From positions 1 to 35,630 of the forward strand of contig JACWAM010000093.1 in assembly GCA_014874265.1 (NCBI GenBank): 35,630 bases of DNA, written 5' to 3'. How positions within the stretch are numbered: the stretch's first letter is position 1; each line of letters begins with the position of its first letter. A program made the translations under genes and the position numbers. Of this stretch, positions 8,514 to 16,862 are shown piece after piece. Under the pieces are notes generated by a model. That model did no database searches and was not told the origin of the DNA. It saw only the letters and a program-made list of their open reading frames with translations. This DNA comes from Thermoleophilia bacterium (GTDB taxonomy: Bacteria; Actinomycetota; Thermoleophilia; BMS3ABIN01).

Positions 8514-9836
8514 TTATTTCGCCGGCAACAGCACCGGCGCGATCAGCTCCAGGATCATCTTTGTCAGCGACTCAAGCGAAAAATACCTCCGGCCGATCTC
8601 AAAGTTTCGCTCCAACATCTCTTCAATCAGCAGGGGTAGATCCATCAGTTTCGCCACCCGCGTAACAGCCTCTCCATCGAGCGTCAGAAACTGAAGGCCG
8701 AGCTCGCGCAGCTCATCCATGAGCGGGCCATCCACGCATACTACTGGCTTGCGGCAGGCTATTGCTCTGATAACCGGCATCATGCCTCGACTCGCTTCCG
8801 GGAGAATAACTATGTTACTCATTGCGTAAATGCCAACGGGATCAGCCTCTCCGAAACCTGGCAAACGCTGCCGCCGCCAGACGTGGCCGGCGCCGCTGGC
8901 TGCTCCCCGGAAGGCCTGTCCGGCGATATCCAGTCGCGGGCAATCCGGATCAAGTTCATTATCCGCGGCTCCGTCCGAGACCAAAAACGCAGGGCTGCCG
9001 GTTTCTGCTTCGAGCTTCCGGACAAATTCAGCCGTTCCGGCAATACTCGCCTGGCTCCAGGCGCCGGCGGGAAGCAGGACGATCGTGCCGAACCCATCGC
9101 CGCGAGCATGGCTGCCCCTCCCTGGGGCAGACTCGCCACTCCCGGTGGCGGTCTTATCGCCGCCTTTTCCAGCCACACCCTGGGTAAAGAGGCGGCCCCT
9201 TTCGCCCTCCCGGGCAGGATCGTTCAGGCTGACGCTGTCAAAGTCAAGGCAGGAATAGATTATTTTTGACGTTTTGCCTGTTTTACGATAAAGCTCCCGG
9301 TTGCTCGCCCTGTCAGGGGTGACGTTGACCACGTTGGCGCTCCCCAGGGGGAAATTATTTACGAGCAGATCGCCAAACCAGCCTGAGACAAACCGGTCGT
9401 GCCACCAGTAAAAATCATGATGAACGGCGACGCAGGGCAGTTTCTTTTCTGCCAGCCAGCGTCCCAGAACCAGGCTGAACGGCAAATTCAGGGGTAGGGA
9501 GAAGACATCATCCACAACCAGCAAATCCGGGTCGATATCATCCAGAAGCGAAACCAGCCGACCTTCGATATCATCTGCCAGTCCACGAAGCCATGGCGAA
9601 ATCCTTTTCTCCGGCTGCTTATCGTCGAATATGGCGGCGGCAAGCTCCTCCACCCGCGGGTCCACTGAGCTCAGATCGGGAATAATATGGTCATTTGACG
9701 CCGGCTCGGGAATGTAGCCTGCGATGCGGTGGACGTGAAAACCGAGATTGTCAAAAATGCGGATCCATTTTTCTGTCTCAATCGAGACTGGATCACGGTC
9801 CTTTAGTTTGAAAGCAATAAAAGCAACCCTGGTCAA
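8514..9836 (-). CDS. GT4-like (GT-B fold) glycosyltransferase-related protein
   Basis: The 440-residue protein resembles GT-B glycosyltransferases. The N-terminal half begins TRVAFIAFKLKDRDPVS and contains DPDLLVVDDVFSLPLNL and a WWHDRF motif. The C-terminal half ends in a donor-site-like stretch, SNIVILPEASRGMMPVIRAIACRKPVV. The usual E-x7-E motif is degenerate: the first Glu is present but the second position is hydrophobic. Between the halves (about 205-250) is a Gly/Ser/Arg-rich low-complexity linker. The start is TTG at 9836 with AAGGAG at 5 nt; an overlapping ATG two bases upstream is out of frame. There is no signal peptide. It lies alone between the sugar kinase terminator and plsX. 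Donor and acceptor cannot be deduced; a non-catalytic GT-like protein is possible. Confidence 0.7.
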   Translation of the reverse strand: MTRVAFIAFKLKDRDPVSIETEKWIRIFDNLGFHVHRIAGYIPEPASNDHIIPDLSSVDPRVEELAAAIFDDKQPEKRISPWLRGLADDIEGRLVSLLDDIDPDLLVVDDVFSLPLNLPFSLVLGRWLAEKKLPCVAVHHDFYWWHDRFVSGWFGDLLVNNFPLGSANVVNVTPDRASNRELYRKTGKTSKIIYSCLDFDSVSLNDPAREGERGRLFTQGVAGKGGDKTATGSGESAPGRGSHARGDGFGTIVLLPAGAWSQASIAGTAEFVRKLEAETGSPAFLVSDGAADNELDPDCPRLDIAGQAFRGAASGAGHVWRRQRLPGFGEADPVGIYAMSNIVILPEASRGMMPVIRAIACRKPVVCVDGPLMDELRELGLQFLTLDGEAVTRVAKLMDLPLLIEEMLERNFEIGRRYFSLESLTKMILELIAPVLLPAK

Positions 9837-10204
9837 CCATTCTCCTTGGTTTTACGCCGGGCGGCATCACCCGCCGCATCGCACTGAATTTAACGACGAA
9901 CAGCCACGACCGAACTAACCAGAAAGCTCAACTATTGCGGAATTTGAGCCAGTATATTTGCAAGCCGGACAGTCAACAAGCGTAACTTAACAGACCAACT
10001 TTGTCTGTGTTGACAGTGCCCGAAACGACAATCTTATCCATGACGGTTATCCATGATGGGAAGGTTGCGGGGACGAGAACCAGGTCATACGCCGGGAACC
10101 GTGTTTTTCTCCTGGTTTCAGGGGCGGACTCCACGCCAGGATATGGCTAAAGTTTTATGGAGCGCCGCCGATAACAGGCTAAAGAAACTCTTCATCCTCT
10201 TCTT
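9837..10204. other. Gene-free spacer with promoter-like and repeat signals
   Basis: No minus-strand coding frame is convincing here. The spacer holds a dyad ACAGAC/GTCTGT (9990-9995 and 10003-10008), a plus-strand TTGACA at 10010-10015 followed after exactly 17 bp by CTTATC, and two direct copies of TTATCCATGA (10034-10043 and 10047-10056). Further right, GAACCAGG and CCTGGTTTC could pair, and GGCTAAAG occurs twice. A plus-strand transcript from the candidate promoter would end at the terminator at 10211-10235, giving a non-coding RNA of about 190 nt. In the other direction the stretch is the leader of the GT4-like gene. Confidence 0.4.
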
Positions 10205-10236
10205 AAAAAAGGAAGCCCGGTCAGCTTCCTTTTTTA
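10205..10236. terminator. Bidirectional intrinsic terminator after the PfkB-family kinase
   Basis: GGAAGC (10211-10216) and GCTTCC (10224-10229) form a perfect 6-bp stem with a 7-nt loop, bordered by A6 on the left and T6 on the right. The stem therefore has a U-tract on either strand. On the minus strand it ends the pfkB transcript 8 nt after the stop codon; on the plus strand it could end a transcript from the spacer. Confidence 0.85.
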
Positions 10237-10244
10237 TTGCCATC

Positions 10245-11195
10245 TTACGTGACGGTGTGCTCCTCGAGCTTTGTCTTTGTCACCAGCTTCTTTACTTCGT
10301 GGGGATCGAAGACGCCGGCGCCATATTTTTGTGTATTGGCGGCGCCGCAGGCAACTGCGTAACTGAGGCAATCTCCCAGGGGCTTTCCCGAAACCCTGGC
10401 CGAAACAAACCCGGCCAGGAAGGCGTCACCGGAGCCGACAGTGCTGATCGGGTCAAGGAGCGGAATCGTCACTTTGAAAAATCTCTGCCCGCCATTGTCT
10501 CCGGCCAGGCAGGCATAACAACCGCCGGCATGCGTGATGATGCCCGATCCAGCGCCGATCTTGCAAAGCTGCCGGGCGGCGCGGAGGAAATCTTCATCTT
10601 CGCTGAATTCATGCCCCACCAAGGCTTCCGCTTCGAAACTATTGGGCGAAACCAGCCCGGGATGCGCCTTGATTGCCAACCTGAGCGGATCTCCCGCCGC
10701 ATCCAGCACCACGAGGGCATCGGTTTCAAAGAGGGCTGTCACCAGGTCGCGGTAAAAGGCATCCTTTACCTTCCGTGGCAGCGAGCCAGCCAGGATTACC
10801 ACTTCGGCGCCCTGGGCGATATAGGTAAACTTTTCCATGAAGGCATGCAACTCGCGGGCGGTGACGATGGGGCCGTACTCGTTGACTTCGGTCTGGACGC
10901 TGCTAGTGGGATCGATGATGGCCGTCGAAGTCCGGGATTCGTCCCGGATGCGGACAAAATCATTGAGGATGCCTTCCGCCGTCAGATCCTCGACGATTCT
11001 GGTCCCGGTCTTGCCTCCCGCCAGCCCGGTGGCAATGACCGGCTGCCCCAGGGTTTTCAGCGCCCGGGCGATATTGACTCCCTTGCCGCCGGGCAGGGTG
11101 AGGCTCTCACTGGCGCGGTGTCGAAATCCCGCCTGGAAGTTGGGCACGGTCAGCGTCCGGTCCAGCGCCGCGTTCAGGGTCACAGTGACAATCAA
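10245..11195 (-). CDS. pfkB: PfkB-family sugar kinase, 1-phosphofructokinase-like
   Basis: The protein belongs to the PfkB/ribokinase family, closest in motifs to the 1-phosphofructokinase/tagatose-6-phosphate kinase branch (FruK, LacC, PfkB). Evidence is the N-terminal VTLNAALDRTLTV, the substrate-side LPGGKGVNIARAL at about 34-46, and the catalytic TVGSGDAFLAGF near 252-263, where Asp257 is the expected base. It would phosphorylate a sugar phosphate in the cytosol. No PTS or deoR-type regulator gene accompanies it, so the substrate remains open. The TTG start at 11195 overlaps the TGA of the carboxypeptidase gene (TTGA), which implies translational coupling. An intrinsic terminator follows. 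Confidence 0.88.
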   Translation of the reverse strand: MIVTVTLNAALDRTLTVPNFQAGFRHRASESLTLPGGKGVNIARALKTLGQPVIATGLAGGKTGTRIVEDLTAEGILNDFVRIRDESRTSTAIIDPTSSVQTEVNEYGPIVTARELHAFMEKFTYIAQGAEVVILAGSLPRKVKDAFYRDLVTALFETDALVVLDAAGDPLRLAIKAHPGLVSPNSFEAEALVGHEFSEDEDFLRAARQLCKIGAGSGIITHAGGCYACLAGDNGGQRFFKVTIPLLDPISTVGSGDAFLAGFVSARVSGKPLGDCLSYAVACGAANTQKYGAGVFDPHEVKKLVTKTKLEEHTVT

Positions 11196-12484
11196 CGGAA
11201 CAGGACCCCCCCGGGCAGGATCTGCGCCAGCCCCAACGCCGTCACGCCCGCCACGCGGAACGCCGCCCCAAATACATGAAACACGGAAGAGAGATCATCG
11301 GAAATCCTGTCTGACAGACTCGGCGCCGGAGCATCGTTTGCTGCGACCAGATACGTGCTCCCCAGCATAGTGTTTCCGTCAAATGCTTCCACCAGGCCCA
11401 CCTTGTCCCCCTTGCGGACCGGCAGCGCCGGCTCGCTTGGCAGCACCAGGCGGTCCTGGACCTGATCCCCGTTAAACAGCCGTTTCGTCAGGCTGCCCGC
11501 GGAGACAAGCGCCAGTTTCTTGCCGTGCGAATAGGGCACGCTCAAGGAAGCGTACTGCTGCCCCGTCTGAATTACGGTCCGGTCGCTACAGTTGGCAAAT
11601 CCATACTGGATCAGGTTGTAGACATCCTGATCGCGCTGCGCCAGCGTCGGCCCGCCCAGATAAACAACAACCAGACTGACTCCGTTCTGTTCCGCGGAGA
11701 CAACGATGCACTCGCCGGCGTTATCCGTGTAGCCGGTCTTGATTCCGTCAACATAAGGGTACTTGAGCAAATGATTGATATTTATCAGCGTCCGGCCGGT
11801 GGGACTGCCGTATCCGGGAATATTTTTAACCTGGGTTTTGACGATATCCCGGAGTTGCTCGTGTTTCATCACTTCCGCTCCCAACCTGGCCAGATCTTCC
11901 GCAGATGTGTAATGCCCGGGTTCGTCCAGCCCGTGCGGGGTGACAAAATGGGTGTGTGTCATGCCCAGCTCGGCAGCCCGCTTGTTCATCTTGGCGACGA
12001 AGGCTTCCACGCTGCCCGCATCGTACTCAGCCAGGGCGATGGCGGCGTCATTGCCGCTGGGCAGGAGGAGGCCGTAAAGCATCTCCTGAACCGTCAGGCT
12101 TTCCCCTTGTGTCAAGTAAATGGACGACTCGCCGATTGTGGCGCACCGCTCGCTGCACGTTACCATGTCGTTCATATTGTGGCCGTCTTCAGCAATGAGG
12201 AGCGCCGTCATCATCTTGGTGGTGCTCGCCATCGGCAGTTCCATGTCGGGATTTTTCGTGTAGATGAAACGGCCGCTATTCCTGTCCAGGATGGCCACAG
12301 CCTTGGCGGCGGTATCCGGGGCCGGCGCCGCTTGCGACTGGCCATCTGCGGCGGCGGGCAGCGCCAGCGGCTGCTCATTGGACGCGGCCGGTGTCGCCAG
12401 CGTCAGGAAAAGCAAAAGGCTGATCAGCAGGCAGACCAGCGATCCGTGCCAGTAAAACTGTCTTTTGAGCTTGTGCGCAGTCAA
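11192..12484 (-). CDS. dacA: D-alanyl-D-alanine carboxypeptidase (PBP5-like, S11)
   Basis: This enzyme removes the terminal D-Ala from peptidoglycan stem peptides outside the membrane, limiting cross-linking. The 430-residue protein has an N-terminal membrane segment/signal (about 15-35, ending TPAAS), then the S11 active-site triad: STTK (Ser87, Lys90), SGN (143-145) and KTG (249-251). A C-terminal domain of the PBP5 type follows, and the last 35 residues are hydrophobic/amphipathic (VFHVFGAAFRVAGV), consistent with membrane anchoring. The start is TTG at 12484 with only a weak purine stretch upstream. It is coupled to the downstream kinase gene and follows the LysM gene after 47 nt. The exact dac subtype cannot be fixed from sequence alone. 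Confidence 0.93.
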   Translation of the reverse strand: MTAHKLKRQFYWHGSLVCLLISLLLFLTLATPAASNEQPLALPAAADGQSQAAPAPDTAAKAVAILDRNSGRFIYTKNPDMELPMASTTKMMTALLIAEDGHNMNDMVTCSERCATIGESSIYLTQGESLTVQEMLYGLLLPSGNDAAIALAEYDAGSVEAFVAKMNKRAAELGMTHTHFVTPHGLDEPGHYTSAEDLARLGAEVMKHEQLRDIVKTQVKNIPGYGSPTGRTLININHLLKYPYVDGIKTGYTDNAGECIVVSAEQNGVSLVVVYLGGPTLAQRDQDVYNLIQYGFANCSDRTVIQTGQQYASLSVPYSHGKKLALVSAGSLTKRLFNGDQVQDRLVLPSEPALPVRKGDKVGLVEAFDGNTMLGSTYLVAANDAPAPSLSDRISDDLSSVFHVFGAAFRVAGVTALGLAQILPGGVLFR

Positions 12485-12531
12485 TTCTGATTCGCTTCTT
12501 TCCGGCAGGCGCCGGTTCTTCGAAACACGGT

Positions 12532-12978
12532 TTACCCCGGAACCATCAGTTTCAACCCGGAATGGAGCTGTTGCGGGTTTACGCTGGGATTGAGTTCTTT
12601 AATCGTTGCTATAGTGGTGTTGAATTTCTGAGCAATACTGTAAAAGGTGTCTCCATCCTGGACAACATATGTTCTTGTGGAAGTTGTGGAAGTACCGGTC
12701 TGGTCCGTAGTTGTATCCGAGCCGGTGGTACTGGAGCCGGTTGTATCCACCGCGGTGATTGTTGGATCCGGCTCGCCGGAACTAAAATCCCCTGTTGAAG
12801 TTGTACCTGCCGCGGTCGTGTCCATTAGCGAGGGCGCCGTCGTAGTAAGCGCGAGCACCGGACCGGGCCCGCCTCCTCCGGCCAGCCCGGATTTAACGGC
12901 CAGAACCGCTCCGGTGGCGACAGCAGCCACCAGTCCCAGGACGGCAAACACACGCAGGATGTTGGCGTCGTTTTCCAT
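12532..12978 (-). CDS. Membrane-anchored LysM-domain protein
   Basis: The 148-residue protein has a short cytoplasmic N-terminus, one membrane segment at about 8-30 (ILRVFAVLGLVAAVATGAVL), a Gly-rich joint, a Ser/Thr/Asp-rich low-complexity linker (about 45-100) and a C-terminal LysM domain starting TYVVQDGDTFYSIAQKF and ending LKLMVPG. LysM binds N-acetylglucosamine in peptidoglycan, so the protein should tether to or sense the wall. It has no catalytic domain. It begins 21 nt after pyrF and precedes the carboxypeptidase gene, which fits a wall-related role. The Thr-rich linker may be O-glycosylated, by analogy only. Confidence 0.88.
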   Translation of the reverse strand: MENDANILRVFAVLGLVAAVATGAVLAVKSGLAGGGGPGPVLALTTTAPSLMDTTAAGTTSTGDFSSGEPDPTITAVDTTGSSTTGSDTTTDQTGTSTTSTRTYVVQDGDTFYSIAQKFNTTIATIKELNPSVNPQQLHSGLKLMVPG

Positions 12979-12999
12979 TTCGTTAGCGCCCGCCGCTCC

Positions 13000-13962
13000 T
13001 TATGACACGATTTTCCAGAGATCCGCCTTCATGGCTGCGGTTGCCGTTGCCGCTGCTTTTGCGAAATCCTGACCCTTGCCAGCGTAGATTATACTACGGG
13101 AAGCTGCCGCCAGCCCTCCCAGCCCTTCCCGATCGAAGGCGGCGGCGATGTCCGCCGCTGATGCGCCTTGGGCGCCAAAACCGGGCAGTAAAAAGAAAAC
13201 GCCCGGCATCATGCTTCTGAGCCTGGCCACGGCTCCCGGATGAGTGGCGCCCACGACGGCTCCGGTGCTGCTGTAACCTGAGTCCCCCACCAGCTCGGCG
13301 CCCCATTCCCTCACCATCCCGGCCAGATGCTCGTGCCAGAGAAGGCCACTGGCCAGCTCCAGGTCCTGCAGATCCGCCGAACCGGGATTTGACGTCTTCA
13401 CCAGGATAAAAATCCCCTTGCCATAGTCAGCACAGCTGCTTAAAAATGGCTCCAGGCCGTCGGTGCCAAACAGCGGGTTGACCGTCATGGCGTCGATCTC
13501 CAGGCCCGTCACCCCGCCTTCGAGACCGGCGGGACTGCCTAGATAAGCGGCGGCGTATGCGGCTGCGGAGACGCCGATATCTCCGCGCTTGGCGTCGGCG
13601 ATGACAATCAGGCCGGCGGTGGCGGCCCGTCGCACCAGATGACGGAAGGATTTAAATCCGGGAGGGCCGTACTGTTCGAAACAGGCCAGTTGCAGCTTGA
13701 GCGCGACGGCATGAGGCGCCACCGCGTCGATGATGGCGGCGCCGAACTCTTCAAAACAGGCAGCCACTTCCTTGCGCCCGCAGCCTGCCGTTCCGGAACC
13801 GCGGTATTTCTCCACCAGAAACGGCGGCATTTCTTCCAGGCGTGGATCGAGACCCACGCAAACCTGGGATTGCTTGTCGAGGATGGCGGCTGCCAGCCTG
13901 TCGGCAAAATTGTTCTGACCGGCGAAGCCGGAAATATTGTTTTCGGCAGCCATAATCTGCAC
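13000..13962 (-). CDS. pyrF: Orotidine 5'-phosphate decarboxylase
   Basis: PyrF decarboxylates OMP to UMP in the last step of de novo pyrimidine synthesis. The sequence fits the longer type 2 subfamily: VGLDPRLEEMP near 36-46, the catalytic DAKRGDIG near 123-130 (Asp123, Lys125, Asp128), DAMTVNPLFGTDGLEPFL, and the phosphate-binding VGATHPG and LLPGFGAQG segments. The length, about 320 residues, suits this type. The start may be the GTG at 13962 or the ATG three codons later (13953); neither has a clear SD. Other pyr genes are not in the window. A 102-nt spacer without an evident terminator separates it from obgE. Confidence 0.95.
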   Translation of the reverse strand: MQIMAAENNISGFAGQNNFADRLAAAILDKQSQVCVGLDPRLEEMPPFLVEKYRGSGTAGCGRKEVAACFEEFGAAIIDAVAPHAVALKLQLACFEQYGPPGFKSFRHLVRRAATAGLIVIADAKRGDIGVSAAAYAAAYLGSPAGLEGGVTGLEIDAMTVNPLFGTDGLEPFLSSCADYGKGIFILVKTSNPGSADLQDLELASGLLWHEHLAGMVREWGAELVGDSGYSSTGAVVGATHPGAVARLRSMMPGVFFLLPGFGAQGASAADIAAAFDREGLGGLAAASRSIIYAGKGQDFAKAAATATAAMKADLWKIVS

Positions 13963-14064
13963 GAAACCATAACAGATTTTGCGAAGTGGCTCAACCCTTG
14001 GTTACCGATTCCACAGTAGATGATTTATGTGAGGCCGAAACGGTGTGCAACTTCTGACAGATTC

Positions 14065-15471
<1,407 letters not shown>

Positions 15472-15498
15472 TCAAGTCCTGCAAGCTGGTGACTTAAA

Positions 15499-15837
15499 TC
15501 AAGCCAGGGCCGCCAAGTGATAATCAGAATGGCTGAATGCCAGAATCGGATAAAAGATAAACCCGAGAAAGAACAGCCCGACGCCAAAGACGTCACTTCT
15601 GTCAAAATGCCGGGCAACGCCAATGGATACCATAATGCCGATGACGAGATTGACAAGCGGAATCAGCAACAGGACCCACCACCATCCGGGCCGTCCGGCA
15701 ATTTTAACCAGCAGGTAGATATTATATACAGGAATAATCGCTTCCCATCCCGGTTGACCGGCCTTCTGGAAGACCATCCACATAGAGACGATGTCCAAAA
15801 CGATCACCGCCAGATAAACCAATCCTACGACTGCCAT
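15499..15837 (-). CDS. Small multi-pass membrane protein, DUF5684-like
   Basis: The 112-residue protein has three or four hydrophobic segments: AVVGLVYLAVIVLDIVSMW, WWWVLLLIPLVNLVIGI, and FGVGLFFLGFIFYPILAF. Between them is a signature, FQKAGQPGWEAIIPVYN followed by KIAGRPGWWW, that I recognise from DUF5684, a family often annotated near signal peptidases. Function is unknown. I use the ATG at 15837 because AAAGGAG lies 5 nt upstream; a longer frame to 15864 adds nine residues without an SD. It interrupts the usual rpmA-obgE adjacency and is bounded by a terminator on each side, so it appears to be its own transcription unit. Confidence 0.75.
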   Translation of the reverse strand: MAVVGLVYLAVIVLDIVSMWMVFQKAGQPGWEAIIPVYNIYLLVKIAGRPGWWWVLLLIPLVNLVIGIMVSIGVARHFDRSDVFGVGLFFLGFIFYPILAFSHSDYHLAALA

Positions 15838-15883
15838 GATTGCTCCTTTCATTCCATCCGGCAAATGTAATGAAGGCGCCAGC

Positions 15884-15922
15884 TTATCTTAAATATAGGC
15901 AAAATATAGTTTCTAAGCTGTC
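15884..15922. promoter_or_regulatory. AT-rich dyad upstream of the small membrane protein gene
   Basis: AGCTTA and TAAGCT form the outer ends of an imperfect, AT-rich inverted repeat of about 17 bp per arm around GGCAA. On the minus strand the element contains two TATATT sequences and lies downstream of a CTGACA box, so it overlaps the likely promoter of the small membrane protein gene. It could be an operator; the spacing to CTGACA is not ideal for either TATATT. Confidence 0.35.
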
Positions 15923-15951
15923 AGCCCACAGCGAAATATGAAGCGCCGGCA

Positions 15952-15975
15952 TAAAAAAACCGCCCAGGGGCGGCT
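15952..15975 (-). terminator. Intrinsic terminator after rpmA
   Basis: On the minus strand CCGCC and GGCGG pair around a CCTG loop (within 15973-15960), followed by seven T. It lies about 33 bp after the rpmA stop and ends the rplU-rpmA transcript. Confidence 0.88.
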
Positions 15976-16006
15976 TTCAATTTTAGTCAAATTTCAGGCG
16001 GTTAGT

Positions 16007-16264
16007 CTAAGCGTTATCCTCCGGGATGACGCTGATGGTTCGTGAGGAGCCGTTCGAAAAAACAATCCGGCCGGTAATCCTCGCGAAGATAGTGTCGTCG
16101 CTGCCGATGCCGGCGCCGGGTCCGGGGCGGAAGCGCGTGCCGCGTTGGCGGACGATGATAGACCCGGCAGAGACGACCTGGCCGCCAAAATTCTTGCAGC
16201 CCAACCTCTGGGCGTGCGAGTCCCGGCCGTTTCTGCTTGTGCCTGATCCCTTTTTATGAGCCAT
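16007..16264 (-). CDS. rpmA: 50S ribosomal protein L27
   Basis: L27 is a large-subunit protein whose N-terminus reaches the peptidyl transferase centre. The 85-residue basic protein starts [19 protein letters not shown] and contains [20 protein letters not shown], both diagnostic. It starts at full KGSG without the cleavable N-terminal extension found in many Firmicutes. ATG at 16264 has AAGGA upstream. It follows rplU; the small ysxB-type protease gene often placed between them in Firmicutes is absent. The 56-bp spacer carries a GGCGCC-CTG-GGCGCC hairpin. Confidence 0.97.
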   Translation of the reverse strand: MAHKKGSGTSRNGRDSHAQRLGCKNFGGQVVSAGSIIVRQRGTRFRPGPGAGIGSDDTIFARITGRIVFSNGSSRTISVIPEDNA

Positions 16265-16320
16265 TTAGGTTCCTTCTGTTCTAGGATTCTCTGGCGCCCT
16301 GGGCGCCTTAAAATGACGCT

Positions 16321-16704
16321 TTAATCCGCCGCTTCCGGCTTTTCCGGCTTGCTTGCTTCATCCGCCGCGGTCATCGGCTCTGCCTTCTTTTTCGGGGCGG
16401 CAGTAGCGATCGACTGGATGGAGACCCGTGACAGGCGGCTGCGGTGTCCGCGCATCTTCTTGTAGGTCGACTTCGGCTTATATTTAAACACTTTGACCTT
16501 CTTCCCCAGCAGATGCTCCTCCACCTTAGCCCTGACTCTGGCTCCCTTGAGCTCCGCCGCGGTAACCGCCCGCTTGCCGCCCCCAATCAAGACAGGCTTC
16601 AATGTGAGCGTCTTGCCGGCGTCCTTATCCAGCCGGTCAACGATCACCTCGTCACCCTTCTCAACCCGGTATTGCTTTCCACCTATGTCGATGACTGCAT
16701 ACAT
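16321..16704 (-). CDS. rplU: 50S ribosomal protein L21
   Basis: L21 binds 23S rRNA in the large subunit. The N-terminal ~100 residues are canonical: MYAVIDIGGKQYRVEKGDE, then KVFKYKPKSTYKKMRGHRS. A further 25-residue Ala/Lys/Glu/Pro-rich tail is an extension beyond the usual length. It is the first gene of rplU-rpmA. The ATG at 16704 has only a GGAA-type SD (GGAACTTTT before ATG), which lies directly beside five AGAGCTA-type heptad repeats. The leader can form alternative hairpins that may govern its expression. Confidence 0.97.
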   Translation of the reverse strand: MYAVIDIGGKQYRVEKGDEVIVDRLDKDAGKTLTLKPVLIGGGKRAVTAAELKGARVRAKVEEHLLGKKVKVFKYKPKSTYKKMRGHRSRLSRVSIQSIATAAPKKKAEPMTAADEASKPEKPEAAD

Positions 16705-16706
16705 AA

Positions 16707-16797
16707 AAGTTCCAAGCTCTTAGCTCTTAGCTCTTAGCTCTTAGCTCTTAGCCCCAAAACCAAGTTCTTTAACTTGGAACCTTGAAACATTGAACTT
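16707..16797. repeat. Heptad array and alternative hairpins in the rplU leader
   Basis: Five perfect tandem copies of AGCTCTT occupy 16715-16749, and a degenerate period-7 stretch (CTTGGAA, CCTTGAA, CTTTGAA) fills 16773-16797. CCAAGTT (16760-16766) and AACTTGG (16771-16777) form a perfect 7-bp hairpin with a 4-nt loop. GTTCCAAG (16709-16716) and CTTGGAAC (16773-16780) form a perfect 8-bp inverted repeat. The two pairings share bases 16773-16777 and are mutually exclusive. The second covers the GGA in front of the rplU start. Confidence 0.8.
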
Positions 16798-16862
16798 TGA
16801 ACTGTTTTTTTGCCGGTGAGATTATAGCAAAGCCTCTGTGCCGGCGCCAGTTAAACAGGCGC

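Noticed and set aside
10034-10056. DnaA boxes
   Set aside because: The two TTATCCATGA copies match TTATCCACA at only seven of nine positions, and no origin genes or AT-rich unwinding region are nearby.
10053-11279. 408-codon plus-strand ORF
   Set aside because: It is the antisense of the PfkB-family kinase for most of its length, crosses the bidirectional terminator and shows no recognisable domain.
13963-14064. tRNA or small RNA between obgE and pyrF
   Set aside because: No cloverleaf, GGTTCRANYCC arm or terminator could be found in this 102-bp spacer.
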